A stretch of DNA of 64,000 nt, taken from contig JADKHR010000001.1 in NCBI GenBank assembly GCA_016721625.1, forward strand, positions 1,674,001 through 1,738,000, given 5' to 3'. This document shows, in pieces, positions 8,491 to 17,873 of this stretch. The position numbers and the translations under genes were made by a program. Below the pieces are notes generated by a model that searched no databases, was not told where the DNA came from, and saw nothing but the letters and a program-made list of their open reading frames with translations. This DNA is from Elusimicrobiota bacterium. GTDB taxonomy: Bacteria > Elusimicrobiota > Elusimicrobia > FEN-1173. Position 1 is the first letter of the stretch, and every line of letters begins with the position of its first letter.

Positions 8491-9873
8491 ATGTTTAAGA
8501 AGATTCGAAACATCCATTTCATCGGCATCGGCGGAGCCGGCATGAGCGGCATCGCGGAAGTTCTGCTGACCTTGGGCTACGCCGTCACGGGATCCGACGC
8601 CAAGGAATCCGACGTCACCCGTCGCCTGACCGGGCTCGGAGCCAAGGTTTTCATCGGCCATCGCGCCGAACAAGCCGCGGGAGCCCACGTGGTCGTGACC
8701 TCCACCGCCGTGCAGGCGGACAACCCGGAAGTGACGGAGGCCCAGAAACAAAAGATTCCCGTTATCCCCCGAATCGAAATGCTGGCCGAACTGGCGCGAC
8801 TGAAATACACCATTGCCGTGGGCGGCACCCACGGGAAGACCACCACGACCTCCCTCATCTCCCTCGTCCTTCAGGCCGGCGGATTGGACCCCACCGTCGT
8901 TGTCGGCGGGCGGATGCACAATTTGGGCACGGGAGCCCGGGTGGGGCGGGGAGAATATCTCGTGGCCGAGGCGGACGAATCCGACGGGTCCTTTCTAAAA
9001 CTCTCTCCCACCCTCGCCATTGTGACCAACATCGACGACGATCATCTGGACCATTGGGGGACCCTCTCCAACCTGGCTTCCGGCTTTGAACAATTCGCCA
9101 ATAAGGTCCCTTTCTACGGGCGGGTCATCCTGGGCGTCGACGACATCGGATCGCGAAAACTCCTGGACAAAATTCGCCGGCCGTTGATCACCTACGGCCT
9201 CACCCCCGACGCCGACATCCAGGCCAAGGACATCCGGCCGGCTCCCGAGGCCACCGTTTTCTCCGTTTTCCGTCACAACCAGAAATTGGGCGACATCCGA
9301 TGGAGCGCCTCCGGCCGGCACAACGTCATCAATTCCCTGGCCGCCGTGGCGGCGGGGATGGAACTGGACGTCCCCTTTCAGAAGATCGCCGAAGCCTTGG
9401 CCTCGTTCCAGGGCGTGGGGCGCCGCTTGGAATTCAAAGGCGAGCGCGCGGGCGTCGCCGTCATGGACGACTACGGGCACCACCCGACCGAGATCAAAGC
9501 CACCCTCCAGGCTCTGCGGGAGAGATTCCCCGCCCGTCGAACGGTCGTCGTTTTTCAACCCCATCGTTATTCCCGCACACGCATTTTGGCGGAGGAGTTC
9601 GCCGTGTGTTTCGCCGGGGCCGACGTCCTGGGCCTCTTGGACATCTACGCCGCCAGCGAAACGCCGATCCCGGGCGTCACGAGCGACTGGCTGGCGGAAC
9701 GGATCCGCGCCCAGGGGACCTCCGTCACCCGCTTGCCCGCGTCGGAAGGCCCCGCCGCGTTGAAGGCCCTGGTCCGGCCCGGCGACGTGGTGTTGACTCT
9801 CGGCGCCGGTGACGTCTGGAAATGGGGGGAAACCCTCCTTCAATCCCTGCCTCCCCACACGTCTGCGTGCTGA
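8491..9873 (+). CDS. murC: UDP-N-acetylmuramate--L-alanine ligase
   Basis: Adds L-alanine to UDP-MurNAc, the first peptide step of cell-wall precursor synthesis. The 460-residue protein has the N-terminal GIGGAGMSGIAEVLL fold, the ATP motif GGTHGKTTTT (about residue 111) and EADESDGSF. The central-domain NIDDDHLDHWG and the C-terminal DDYGHHPTEI are also present. It opens a truncated division and cell-wall cluster: murC-murB-ddl-ftsQ-ftsA-ftsZ. The usual upstream mur and ftsW genes are not in the window. Its end overlaps the start of murB by seven bases. Confidence 0.96.
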   Translation: MFKKIRNIHFIGIGGAGMSGIAEVLLTLGYAVTGSDAKESDVTRRLTGLGAKVFIGHRAEQAAGAHVVVTSTAVQADNPEVTEAQKQKIPVIPRIEMLAELARLKYTIAVGGTHGKTTTTSLISLVLQAGGLDPTVVVGGRMHNLGTGARVGRGEYLVAEADESDGSFLKLSPTLAIVTNIDDDHLDHWGTLSNLASGFEQFANKVPFYGRVILGVDDIGSRKLLDKIRRPLITYGLTPDADIQAKDIRPAPEATVFSVFRHNQKLGDIRWSASGRHNVINSLAAVAAGMELDVPFQKIAEALASFQGVGRRLEFKGERAGVAVMDDYGHHPTEIKATLQALRERFPARRTVVVFQPHRYSRTRILAEEFAVCFAGADVLGLLDIYAASETPIPGVTSDWLAERIRAQGTSVTRLPASEGPAALKALVRPGDVVLTLGAGDVWKWGETLLQSLPPHTSAC

Positions 9874-10763
9874 CGGCCCTGTCCGAGGAGTTCCGCGCAC
9901 TGTTCCCAGGAGCCAAGACGGACGAACCCTTGGCCCGCCACACCACCTGGGGCATCGGAGGGCCCGCCGACTTTTACGTCGAGATCAGGACCCGCCAGGA
10001 GCTCACAACCCTTTTTCAATGGACCCGCTCCCACGGCCTTCCCCTCACCCCCATCGGCCAGGGATCGAACCTCTTGGTGGGAGACGGCGGGGTCCGAGGG
10101 GTGACCCTCCGCCTGCGGGGAGATTTCGAGGCCCTCCGTTTTGAAAGCGACCGGGCCACCGTGGGCGCGGCCGTTCTCCTGCCCCAACTGTCCCGCGCCG
10201 CGGCGGAACGCGGCTTGACCGGCGCCGAACCTTTTTGCGGCATCCCGGGAACCGTGGGCGGGGCCTTGATGACCAACGCGGGGACGCCGGAAGGCGACCT
10301 GGGCGAACTCGTCCGCGAAGTCGAAACGCTGGACGCCGATGGCGTCCCCCGCCGGCTGACCCGGGACCAGATTCAGTTTTCTTACCGCCGTTCCAGCCTG
10401 ACCGGAACGTTGGTTCTTTCCGTCGATCTCCAATTGAGGCCGGGGGACAAAAATGATATCCTGGCCGCGATCGACCGACAGTTGAAACGCCGCGCCGAAC
10501 GCCAGCCGCTGGGGACCAAAAACTGCGGCTCCGTTTTCAAAAATCCGCCCGGCGATTACGCCGCGCGGCTAATCGAAACGGCCGGTCTGAAGGGCCTCCG
10601 CGTGGGCGGGGCACAGGTGTCTCCCAAACATGCCAATTTCATCGAAAACGTGGACCGCGCCAGCGCGGCGGACGTCCGCGCCCTTATCGAAACCATACAG
10701 AAAACCGTGCGGGAGCGCGCGGGCGTCGCGCTGGACCTTGAGGTCTGGACCCTGGGAGAATAA
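9867..10763 (+). CDS. murB: UDP-N-acetylenolpyruvoylglucosamine reductase
   Basis: FAD enzyme that reduces enolpyruvyl-UDP-GlcNAc to UDP-MurNAc with NADPH. The FAD-binding region shows HTTWGIGGPADF, PIGQGSNLLVGDGG and GAEPFCGIPGTVGGAL. The C-terminal half has CGSVFKNPPGDYAARLIE and SPKHANFIEN. This is the short class (type II) without the Tyr loop. GTG at 9867 was chosen because it overlaps the murC stop as GTGCTGA and begins close to the conserved region. An ATG at 9822 in the same frame would add 15 residues of no visible family sequence. Length is about 298 residues. Confidence 0.94.
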   Translation: MLTALSEEFRALFPGAKTDEPLARHTTWGIGGPADFYVEIRTRQELTTLFQWTRSHGLPLTPIGQGSNLLVGDGGVRGVTLRLRGDFEALRFESDRATVGAAVLLPQLSRAAAERGLTGAEPFCGIPGTVGGALMTNAGTPEGDLGELVREVETLDADGVPRRLTRDQIQFSYRRSSLTGTLVLSVDLQLRPGDKNDILAAIDRQLKRRAERQPLGTKNCGSVFKNPPGDYAARLIETAGLKGLRVGGAQVSPKHANFIENVDRASAADVRALIETIQKTVRERAGVALDLEVWTLGE

Positions 10764-10766
10764 TCC

Positions 10767-11738
10767 TTGACCCCCGACGTCCGAACCGATCTCGCGTCCC
10801 TGCGCCGACGGCGGATCGCCGTCCTCTACGGCGGATGGTCCGCCGAGCGCGCCATTTCGATCAAGAGCGCCGCCGCGGTGCGGGCCGCTCTCCGCCGAAT
10901 GGCGATCCCCCACGCCGCCGTGGATCTGACCCCCCGCGTGGTCGATTCCCTCCGCCGCCGCCGGATCAACCTCGCGTTTCTCACCACCCACGGGACCGTG
11001 GGCGAAGACGGCCGCCTCCAGGGCCTCTTGGACGTTTTGGGCATTCCCTACACCGGGAGCGGGGTTCTGGCCAGCGCGTCGGCCATGCACAAACCCACCG
11101 CGAAACGGCTCTTCGAAAGCGCGGGACTGGCGACGCCCCGCTGGGCCGTCCTCCGAAAATCCGATTTCGCGGTAAGCCCATCTCCCGCTCTCCTGGCCTC
11201 CCTGGTTCCGCCGCTCCGATGGCCGCTCGTCATCAAACCCGCGAGTCAAGGCTCCGCCGTCGGCGTCACCCTGGCCCGAACGCCCGCGGCGTTCCGGGCC
11301 GGCCTCGCCGCGTCCTGGCGCCTGGAACCCGAGGCGCTCGTGGAGGAATACGTCCCAGGAACGGAAATCACCGTGGGTCTCCTGGGCGATCGGCTCTTGC
11401 CCGTGGTGGAAATCCTGCCCGCCCACGCCTTCTACGACTTTCACTCCAAATACGCCGTCGGCGGATCCCGCCACGTGATTCCCGCCCGCGTGTCGCCGGC
11501 CGCGCAAAAAAAAGCCCAGGAACTGGCCGCCGGGGCGTTTCATGTTCTCGGGTGCCGGCACGTCGGACGGGTGGACCTGATCGTCGACCGGCGCGGCCAC
11601 CCGACGGTGCTGGAGGTCAACACGCTTCCGGGGATGACGGACACGTCGCTTCTGCCCGACGCCGCCCGCGCGGCGGGAATGGATTTTGACGCGTTGGTCC
11701 TGACCCTCCTCTCCCTGGCGCTCCACGATGGGCGATGA
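10767..11738 (+). CDS. ddl: D-alanine--D-alanine ligase
   Basis: ATP-grasp enzyme that makes D-Ala-D-Ala for the peptidoglycan stem. The 323-residue protein begins with a TTG three bases after murB. It shows YGGWSAERAISIKSA (N-terminal Ser loop), THGTVGEDGRLQGLLD and GIPYTGSG. The ATP-grasp parts are KPASQGSAVGV, EEYVPGTEITVG and a C-terminal EVNTLPGMTDTS with metal ligands. Position between murB and ftsQ is the standard cluster order. Confidence 0.95.
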   Translation: MTPDVRTDLASLRRRRIAVLYGGWSAERAISIKSAAAVRAALRRMAIPHAAVDLTPRVVDSLRRRRINLAFLTTHGTVGEDGRLQGLLDVLGIPYTGSGVLASASAMHKPTAKRLFESAGLATPRWAVLRKSDFAVSPSPALLASLVPPLRWPLVIKPASQGSAVGVTLARTPAAFRAGLAASWRLEPEALVEEYVPGTEITVGLLGDRLLPVVEILPAHAFYDFHSKYAVGGSRHVIPARVSPAAQKKAQELAAGAFHVLGCRHVGRVDLIVDRRGHPTVLEVNTLPGMTDTSLLPDAARAAGMDFDALVLTLLSLALHDGR

Positions 11739-11741
11739 CCG

Positions 11742-12551
11742 ATGCCGCCGCGCCGCCGAAAAAAACTTAAAGTGACGGTTCGCCGGACCCACATCGCCTA
11801 CCGCTGGCGATCCCTCTCCGAAGCCGCCGGCCTTTGGGTGAAAGGTCTGCTGTTCCTGGGCTCCGCCGTCGTCTTGGCGTGGAGCGTCCAGCGCCTGTGG
11901 GAGAAATCCTCCCTTCTCGCGATCTCCGCCGTGACGGTGGAAGGCGCCGTTCTCCCCGGCTGGGCCGACGCCCCGCCTTTGAAACCCGGCCAATCCTTAT
12001 TCTCCTTCTCCGCCCGGACCCTTGAACGAAGGCTTTTGGAACGTTACCCCCAACTGGCCGACGTCCGCGTCCGCCGGGGCTGGGACCACGGGGTCCGCTT
12101 TCATCTCATACCGCGCACGCCCGTGCTCCGCGTTCGCGTCGGGGACGGCTGGCAGGGGATCGACGGAACGGGCGCCCTTTTCCCGCTTCAGGGCGACGGC
12201 GCCGGCCTCCCGATCCTGGCCCCCGCCGCCCCGAACGACCCCTCGACCGCCGCCCTGGCCTTTCTGGCCGCCCTCCGATCCGCGAAAGAACCCTGGACGG
12301 AAGGCCTCTACAAACTTAAAATGTCATCCGACGGGGAGGTGGTTCTCTTTCTGCAGGGGGATCTTCCCGTCCATTGGGGAGAGGCGCTCCCGGACCCGGC
12401 CCTCGCGGCCGCCAAGGCCCGCCGGCTCCAACGCGTCCTGTCCGCTCCGGAAGCCGCGGAGGGATTGGAATACGCGCGGTTTGTCGACGACCACCGGGTG
12501 GTCATTCAACCGCGAACAACGACGGATAAATCAGAGGGGACCCATGGCTAA
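11742..12551 (+). CDS. ftsQ: Cell division protein FtsQ/DivIB
   Basis: Bitopic protein that links early and late divisome parts. It has a basic N-terminal tail (RRRKKLKVTVRR), one membrane helix (about residues 30-52) and a POTRA-like domain starting LLAISAVTVEGAV. A beta domain follows. Sequence is poorly conserved, so the assignment rests on architecture, the 269-residue length and its position between ddl and ftsA. The stop overlaps the ftsA start by eight bases. Confidence 0.85.
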   Translation: MPPRRRKKLKVTVRRTHIAYRWRSLSEAAGLWVKGLLFLGSAVVLAWSVQRLWEKSSLLAISAVTVEGAVLPGWADAPPLKPGQSLFSFSARTLERRLLERYPQLADVRVRRGWDHGVRFHLIPRTPVLRVRVGDGWQGIDGTGALFPLQGDGAGLPILAPAAPNDPSTAALAFLAALRSAKEPWTEGLYKLKMSSDGEVVLFLQGDLPVHWGEALPDPALAAAKARRLQRVLSAPEAAEGLEYARFVDDHRVVIQPRTTTDKSEGTHG

Positions 12552-13785
12552 GCCGGACATCATCACGGGGTTGGACATCGGAAGCGCTCAGGTTGTGGCG
12601 GTCGTGGCCAAACACGACCCCGACGCGGAACGGCCCGAAGTCATCGGAGCGGCCCGCCAGCCCTGCGCAGGGCTCAAAGGCGGCGTGGTCATCAACATCG
12701 ATGAAACCGCCCGCGCCATCACCCGCGCCGTCGAGGCCGCCGAGGAAATGGCGGGGATGGTGGGCCACTCGAAAAACGTTTTGATCGGCGTGCGGGGAAG
12801 CCACATCCAAACCTTCAACCACCACGGCGCCATGAACATCGCCCGGACGGATAAAGAAATCACCGCCGCCGACCGCGACCAGGTGGTGGAGAGCACCAAG
12901 GCCGTCCCTATTTCTCCGGACCGGGAAATCGTCCATGTGATCCCCCAGGATTTTATTTTGGACCGCCAAAGTGGGGTGCCCAACCCCATCGGCATGGAAG
13001 CGATGCTGTTGGAGGTCGACGTCCACATCGTCACCGCCAGCCAAAGCCATTTAAACAACGTGTGGAAAGCCATCGCCCGGGCCGGTTTCGACGTTCAGGA
13101 ACCCATCTACGGCCTGCTGGCCGTGGGCGACACCGTGGTGACCCAGGAAGAGAAGGGGCTCGGCTGTCTATTGGTGGATTTGGGCGGCCAGACCACCGGC
13201 CTCGCCGTCTACGCCGACGGAAGCGTGCGTTTCACCAAAGAACTGGCCGTGGGGTCCGACGCCATCAGCCATGATCTATCGCACGCGCTCCGCACCTCGC
13301 TTTTGCAGGCCCAGAAAGTGAAAGAACGCTACGGCGCCGCCAGCCGCCCCTTGGCCGAGGGGGACTTGGAGGAAGAGATCGAATACACGAGCGTCGACGG
13401 CCGCACGCCCCGGCACATGAAACGGACGACGCTCTTCGATTACATCTCGCCGCGCGTGGAAGAGATTTTCACCTTGATTTCCGAGGAGCTTCAGCGCTCC
13501 AATTACGCCGACCATGTGGCCGGCGGCGGCGTGATCTTGACGGGCGGCGGCGCTCAGTTGCAAGGCATCGCCCAGGCCGCCGAACAGATTTTGGACCTCC
13601 CCGTCCGCATGGGCTTGCCCCAGAACATCAACGGCGCCCCGGACCTCATCGGCCACCCCGGCTACGCCACGGCCCTCGGGCTCATCACCTACCGGCACCT
13701 GGGGGACTGGGCCCGGAGCCGCCGAGCGTCGCGTCCCATGGGCCTGGGCCAGCGCTTGAAATCTTTGGTCGAGGACTTTTTCTAA
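12544..13785 (+). CDS. ftsA: Cell division protein FtsA
   Basis: Actin-like ATPase that tethers FtsZ to the membrane and recruits the divisome. The 413-residue protein shows TGLDIGSAQVVAVVA (phosphate 1), the SHI-1C region with HVIPQDFILD, and VDLGGQTTGLAVY (phosphate 2). GGGVILTGGGAQLQGI is the adenosine motif. The last residues, RLKSLVEDFF, form the expected amphipathic membrane-targeting helix. The ATG at 12544 starts the conserved sequence. A longer open frame from 12022 reads through ftsQ in another frame and was ignored. The stop overlaps the ftsZ start (TAATG). Confidence 0.96.
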   Translation: MAKPDIITGLDIGSAQVVAVVAKHDPDAERPEVIGAARQPCAGLKGGVVINIDETARAITRAVEAAEEMAGMVGHSKNVLIGVRGSHIQTFNHHGAMNIARTDKEITAADRDQVVESTKAVPISPDREIVHVIPQDFILDRQSGVPNPIGMEAMLLEVDVHIVTASQSHLNNVWKAIARAGFDVQEPIYGLLAVGDTVVTQEEKGLGCLLVDLGGQTTGLAVYADGSVRFTKELAVGSDAISHDLSHALRTSLLQAQKVKERYGAASRPLAEGDLEEEIEYTSVDGRTPRHMKRTTLFDYISPRVEEIFTLISEELQRSNYADHVAGGGVILTGGGAQLQGIAQAAEQILDLPVRMGLPQNINGAPDLIGHPGYATALGLITYRHLGDWARSRRASRPMGLGQRLKSLVEDFF

Positions 13786-14924
13786 TGGTTCAAATAAAAT
13801 TCAGCGAAGATTTCAACGAACAGCCCGCCGCCATCAAGGTGGTGGGTCTCGGCGGCGCGGGCGGGAACGCGGTCAACCGCATGATCGAGGCGGGCCTCTC
13901 CCACGTGGACTTCGTCGCCGCCAACACGGATTCTCAGGCTCTCCGCCGCAACAAAGCCCCGGTCCGCCTTCAATTGGGCGAACGGATCACCAAGGGGCTG
14001 GGCGTGGGGGGAAACCCCGTCCTGGGCCGCCAGGCCACCGAGGAAAGCCGCGACCGCTTGGCCGAAATTTTGACGGGCGCGGACATGGTGTTCATCACGG
14101 CGGGGATGGGCGGCGGCACGGGCACGGGCTCGGCCCCCGTCGTAGCCCAAATCGCCAAGAGTCTCAGCCCGGCCCCTCTCGTGGTGGGCGTGGTCACCCG
14201 GCCCTTCGACTTCGAGGGGCTGGTGCGAAAGAATCAAGCCGACCAAGGCATCGAGGAACTGCGGTCCCACGTGGACACCCTGCTCGCGATCCCGAATGAT
14301 CGTTTGTTCGAAATCATCAACGAGAACACAACCTCGATCGAGGCCTTTCACGTGGCCGACAACGTGCTCCGCCAGGCGGTCCAGGCCATCACCGACGTCA
14401 TCACCCGCCACGGATTGATCAACGTGGACTTCGCCGACGTCCGGAGCATCATGTCCGGCGCGGGCGAGGCCCTGATGGGGATGGGGGAAGCCCACGGCGC
14501 CGGGCGCGCGCTGGACGCCGCCAAAATGGCCATCCAGTCCCCGCTTCTGGAGAACGTGACGATCGACGGAGCCAAAGGGCTCCTGGTCAACATCAGCGGG
14601 AACAAATCCATCACCTTGTTCGAAGTGAAAACGGCCATGGATTTCATCAAGAACGCGGCCCGCTCCGACGCCCACGTTTTCTACGGCCAGGTGTTCGACG
14701 ACGCCCTGGAAGACCGTTTCATGGTCACCGTGATCGCCACGGGATTTCCACCGGCGCGTCGCGCCGCCACGCGGATCGGCGCCCCCCGGCGATCGGGCCG
14801 GGAGGGGGACCCCGGCGCGCTTCCGCGTTCCCCCGCGCACCGCGCGCCCATCGACCTGCCCATCGCCGACGACGATCTTCGCCGTCCAGCCTATTTGCGC
14901 CGCAAGGCGCGGAAACTCGGTTAG
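13785..14924 (+). CDS. ftsZ: Cell division protein FtsZ
   Basis: Tubulin-like GTPase that forms the division ring. The N-terminus has GLGGAGGNAVNRMIEAGL, the tubulin signature GGGTGTGSAPVVA (about residues 106-118) and the synergy loop NVDFADVRSIMS. The C-terminal linker is short (about 40 residues, Pro/Arg-rich), ending RRPAYLRRKARKLG. This is close to the usual FtsA-binding peptide (DIPxFLR), with Ala-Tyr in place of the Phe. The protein has 379 residues. pilT follows after nine bases. Confidence 0.97.
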   Translation: MVQIKFSEDFNEQPAAIKVVGLGGAGGNAVNRMIEAGLSHVDFVAANTDSQALRRNKAPVRLQLGERITKGLGVGGNPVLGRQATEESRDRLAEILTGADMVFITAGMGGGTGTGSAPVVAQIAKSLSPAPLVVGVVTRPFDFEGLVRKNQADQGIEELRSHVDTLLAIPNDRLFEIINENTTSIEAFHVADNVLRQAVQAITDVITRHGLINVDFADVRSIMSGAGEALMGMGEAHGAGRALDAAKMAIQSPLLENVTIDGAKGLLVNISGNKSITLFEVKTAMDFIKNAARSDAHVFYGQVFDDALEDRFMVTVIATGFPPARRAATRIGAPRRSGREGDPGALPRSPAHRAPIDLPIADDDLRRPAYLRRKARKLG

Positions 14925-14933
14925 GAGAACTCC

Positions 14934-16046
14934 ATGGAAGCTCGACAGATTTTACAGACCCTATTAAAAGAGGTGTCCGACCGCGGGGCCTCCGACATCC
15001 ACGTCGGCCCCGGGTTCATCCCCATGCTCCGGCTTCACGGAGACCTGGAGCCCACCCACTTCGGACAACCCTTGACGCCCGAAGAATCCCGCGGTTTGGC
15101 CAACCTCATCATGGGGGAAAAACTTCGGGCCCGGTTCGAAAAAAAGAACGAAGTCGACCTGGCTTTCTCCGTCACCAACGGCTCGCGTTTTCGGGTCAAC
15201 ATCTACACCCAGCGCGGAATGGTCAACCTCGCGATCCGCGTCATTCCCTCCACGGTCCCCACGTTCCAAAGCCTGAACCTTCCGCCCGTCGTGCAAAAGT
15301 TGGCGGAGAACCAGCGGGGCTTGATTTTGGTCAGCGGCACCACGGGGTCCGGCAAATCAACGACGCTGGCCGCCATCGTCGACCACATCAACGCGACCCG
15401 CAAGGCCCACGTCCTCACCATCGAGGATCCCATCGAATTCGTCCACAAGAACAAACAATCCATCGTCAACCAGCGCGAACTGGGAACGGACACCGACAGC
15501 TACGCCGAGGCCCTGCGTTCCGCCATGCGCGAGGACCCCAACGTGATTTTGGTCGGGGAAATGCGGGATTTGGAAACGGTTTCCTCCGCGATCACCGCGG
15601 CCCAGACGGGGCACTTGGTCCTCTCCACCATCCACACCACCAACACGATCCAGATCATCAGCCGGATCCTGGACCTCTATCCCCCGCACCAACAAGCCCA
15701 AGTGCGCCTTCAGCTGGCCGAAACCCTAAAGGGGGCCATCAGCCAACGCCTCGTCCCCTTGGCCGACGGGGGCGGGCGGATCGCCGCCCTGGAAGTGATG
15801 GTGGTCACCCCGATGATCGTTAAATCCATCGAAGAAAACAATTTTTCGGATGTCTACAACGCCGTCCGCACCGGGGAATTCTACGGGATGCAAACGTTCA
15901 ACCAAGCCCTCGTCCATCTCTACAACCAAGGCAAGGTCAAACTGGAGGACGCCATGGCCACGGCCTCCAACCCGGAAGAGTTCATGCTGGCCGTACGAGG
16001 CATTGAGGCGGGCGCCTCCTCCAGCCACGCTTACAGACCCGATTGA
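14934..16046 (+). CDS. pilT: Type IV pilus retraction ATPase PilT
   Basis: Hexameric cytoplasmic motor that pulls in type IV pili. The 370-residue protein has the N-terminal PAS-like domain starting GASDIHVGPG, Walker A GTTGSGKSTT (about residue 136) and the Asp box around TIEDPIEF. Walker B is ILVGEMRDLET and the His box reads GHLVLSTIHTTNTI. The usual C-terminal motif is seen as AVRTGEFYGMQTFNQAL. An SD-like AGGAG lies just before the ATG. No other pilus gene is in the window. Its stop overlaps the pgeF start as TTGA. Confidence 0.95.
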   Translation: MEARQILQTLLKEVSDRGASDIHVGPGFIPMLRLHGDLEPTHFGQPLTPEESRGLANLIMGEKLRARFEKKNEVDLAFSVTNGSRFRVNIYTQRGMVNLAIRVIPSTVPTFQSLNLPPVVQKLAENQRGLILVSGTTGSGKSTTLAAIVDHINATRKAHVLTIEDPIEFVHKNKQSIVNQRELGTDTDSYAEALRSAMREDPNVILVGEMRDLETVSSAITAAQTGHLVLSTIHTTNTIQIISRILDLYPPHQQAQVRLQLAETLKGAISQRLVPLADGGGRIAALEVMVVTPMIVKSIEENNFSDVYNAVRTGEFYGMQTFNQALVHLYNQGKVKLEDAMATASNPEEFMLAVRGIEAGASSSHAYRPD

Positions 16047-16783
16047 AAACCTCCTGGCGTTGCCGGCAAGGGGTGGCCCGGCTTCCCGACTGGGAACAGC
16101 GGTTCGGCGTCCTGGCCGCCGTCACCTCCCGAGTCGGCGGGGACATGAAAGACCCGCGGCGTTTCGCGCGGGGACTGCGATCCATGGGCCTCTCGCCGGA
16201 TTGCTGGGCGGGCGGACAACAGGTGCACGGCCGTCGGATCGCGAGCGTGGCCCAACCAACGCCCGTGGAAAAACAGAACACGGACGGGTTAGTCACCCGG
16301 TCGCCGGCGTTGACCCTGCGGGTGTTCACGGCCGATTGCGTGCCGGTCTTTTTGGTGGATCCCCGCCGGCGGGCGATCGGGCTGGTCCACGCGGGACGGC
16401 GCGGCGTGCGGAAAGGCATCGTCGCGGCCGCCGTCGCGGCCTTGGGCCGTCGCTACCAGAGCCGCCCCGGCGACCTGCACGTGTCGCTGGGGCCGCACAT
16501 TCGGAAATGCTGTTACGAAGTCGGGCCCGAGGTGGCCCGCGAATTTCATCGCGAGCCCGGCGCGGTGTCGCGGCGCGCGGGAACCTCGAAAGGGAAAACG
16601 ACGCTGAACCTCGCCGCCGTTATTTTGGAACAGGCGCGGCGGGCGGGCGTTCGGCCCTCCCGGATGACGGCGGCGCCTTGGTGCACCGCGTGCGACCGAC
16701 GTTTTTATTCTTTTCGACGCGAACGGACGGAACGCCGGCAAGCGGCGCTCTTGTGTGTCCGAAGCGAATTCATCACCGAATGA
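16043..16783 (+). CDS. pgeF: Peptidoglycan editing factor / multicopper polyphenol oxidase family (YfiH/PgeF)
   Basis: Family enzymes remove wrongly added amino acids from cell-wall precursors and have laccase or purine nucleoside activities in vitro. The metal-site residues are visible in TADCVPVFLVD, VHAGRRGV and LGPHIRKCCYEVG. C-terminal APWCTACDRRFYSFRRE is typical. It has 246 residues. TTG at 16043 overlaps the pilT stop. It sits with mur and fts genes, which fits a cell-wall quality-control role. Confidence 0.88.
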   Translation: MKTSWRCRQGVARLPDWEQRFGVLAAVTSRVGGDMKDPRRFARGLRSMGLSPDCWAGGQQVHGRRIASVAQPTPVEKQNTDGLVTRSPALTLRVFTADCVPVFLVDPRRRAIGLVHAGRRGVRKGIVAAAVAALGRRYQSRPGDLHVSLGPHIRKCCYEVGPEVAREFHREPGAVSRRAGTSKGKTTLNLAAVILEQARRAGVRPSRMTAAPWCTACDRRFYSFRRERTERRQAALLCVRSEFITE

Positions 16784-16790
16784 CGGAGCC

Positions 16791-17870
16791 ATGAAAACAG
16801 ACAAACGATTGGAACGGTTGCGGGCGGAGGTCGACTCCGTGGACGACACCCTCCTGGCCGCGCTCAACCGGCGGGCGGAGATCGTGCGGAAAATTGGACG
16901 GGTCAAGGCCGAGCGGGGCGCCGACGTGGTGGCCGCCGGGCGCGAGAGCCAAATCCTCGAACGGCTGTCTGCCACGAACCCGGGCCCGCTTCCCGTCGAA
17001 GCGGTCGAAGACATCTTCGGAACCGTCATCGCCAACTTCCGCCTGCTTCAGAAACAAATCACGGTATCTTACTTCGGGCCCGAAGCCACCTACACCCACC
17101 AGGCCGCGGTCAAACACTTCGGCCGCTCGGCGTCCTACGTTCCCGAGAAATCCATTTCCGACGTCTTTGACGACGTCGAGAGCGGGCGCGCCGACTACGG
17201 CGTCGTCCCGATTGAGAACTCCACCGAAGGCGTCGTCAACCACACCTTGGACATGTTCATGGAGTCCGACCTGGTGATCTGCGCGGAACGCCAGGACCCC
17301 ATCGCCCATTGCCTCATGGCCGCCCCGGGCTCGCCCAAAATCAAAAGCATCGCCTCCCATCCCCAGGCCCTCGCCCAATGCCGAAAGTGGCTGGAGAGCC
17401 ACATGGCGGGCGTGCCCGTGACCTCCGCGGCCTCCACCTCCGACGCCGCCGCCCAGGCGGCCCTGCACCCCGGCGTGGCCGCCATCGCGAGCCCCCTGGC
17501 GGCGGAGCTCTACCGCCTCAAAGTTCTCGCCCCGGCGATTCAGGACGTCAAAGACAACCGGACCCGATTCTTGGTCATCGGTAAAACATTGTCCGCTCCG
17601 TCGGGATCCGGACGGGACAAGACCTCTCTCCTCCTCTCCCTGCGGGACCGCGTGGGCGCCCTGCACGACATCTTGGGTCTCTTTAAGAAGGCCCATTTAA
17701 ACTTAACCAAGATCGAATCCCGCCCGACCAAACGCCGGGCCTGGCAGTACGTCTTTTTCATCGATTTCCTCGGCCACGCCTCGGACCCCCAGGTCCAAAC
17801 CATTCTCCGGGAACTCCAGCGCACCTGCCTCCTCGTCAAAACGCTGGGCAGTTTCCCTAAGGCGGACTAA
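16791..17870 (+). CDS. pheA: Bifunctional chorismate mutase / prephenate dehydratase
   Basis: Makes phenylpyruvate from chorismate through prephenate. Domains: AroQ-type chorismate mutase (about residues 1-85, LRAEVDSVDDTLLAALNRRAEIVRKI), prephenate dehydratase (about 90-275, with YFGPEATYTHQAA, PIENSTEGVVNHTLD and DNRTRFLVIG) and a C-terminal ACT domain (about 285-355, with KIESRPTKRRAWQY) that gives phenylalanine feedback. ATG at 16791 was chosen over GTG at 16755, because the latter overlaps pgeF and adds only non-conserved residues. First gene of an aromatic amino acid operon. Confidence 0.95.
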   Translation: MKTDKRLERLRAEVDSVDDTLLAALNRRAEIVRKIGRVKAERGADVVAAGRESQILERLSATNPGPLPVEAVEDIFGTVIANFRLLQKQITVSYFGPEATYTHQAAVKHFGRSASYVPEKSISDVFDDVESGRADYGVVPIENSTEGVVNHTLDMFMESDLVICAERQDPIAHCLMAAPGSPKIKSIASHPQALAQCRKWLESHMAGVPVTSAASTSDAAAQAALHPGVAAIASPLAAELYRLKVLAPAIQDVKDNRTRFLVIGKTLSAPSGSGRDKTSLLLSLRDRVGALHDILGLFKKAHLNLTKIESRPTKRRAWQYVFFIDFLGHASDPQVQTILRELQRTCLLVKTLGSFPKAD

Positions 17871-17873
17871 CCC

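Noticed and set aside
12022..12543. In-frame upstream extension of ftsA
   Set aside because: It reads through ftsQ in another frame, is rich in Pro, Arg and Ser, and the conserved FtsA start is ATG 12544.
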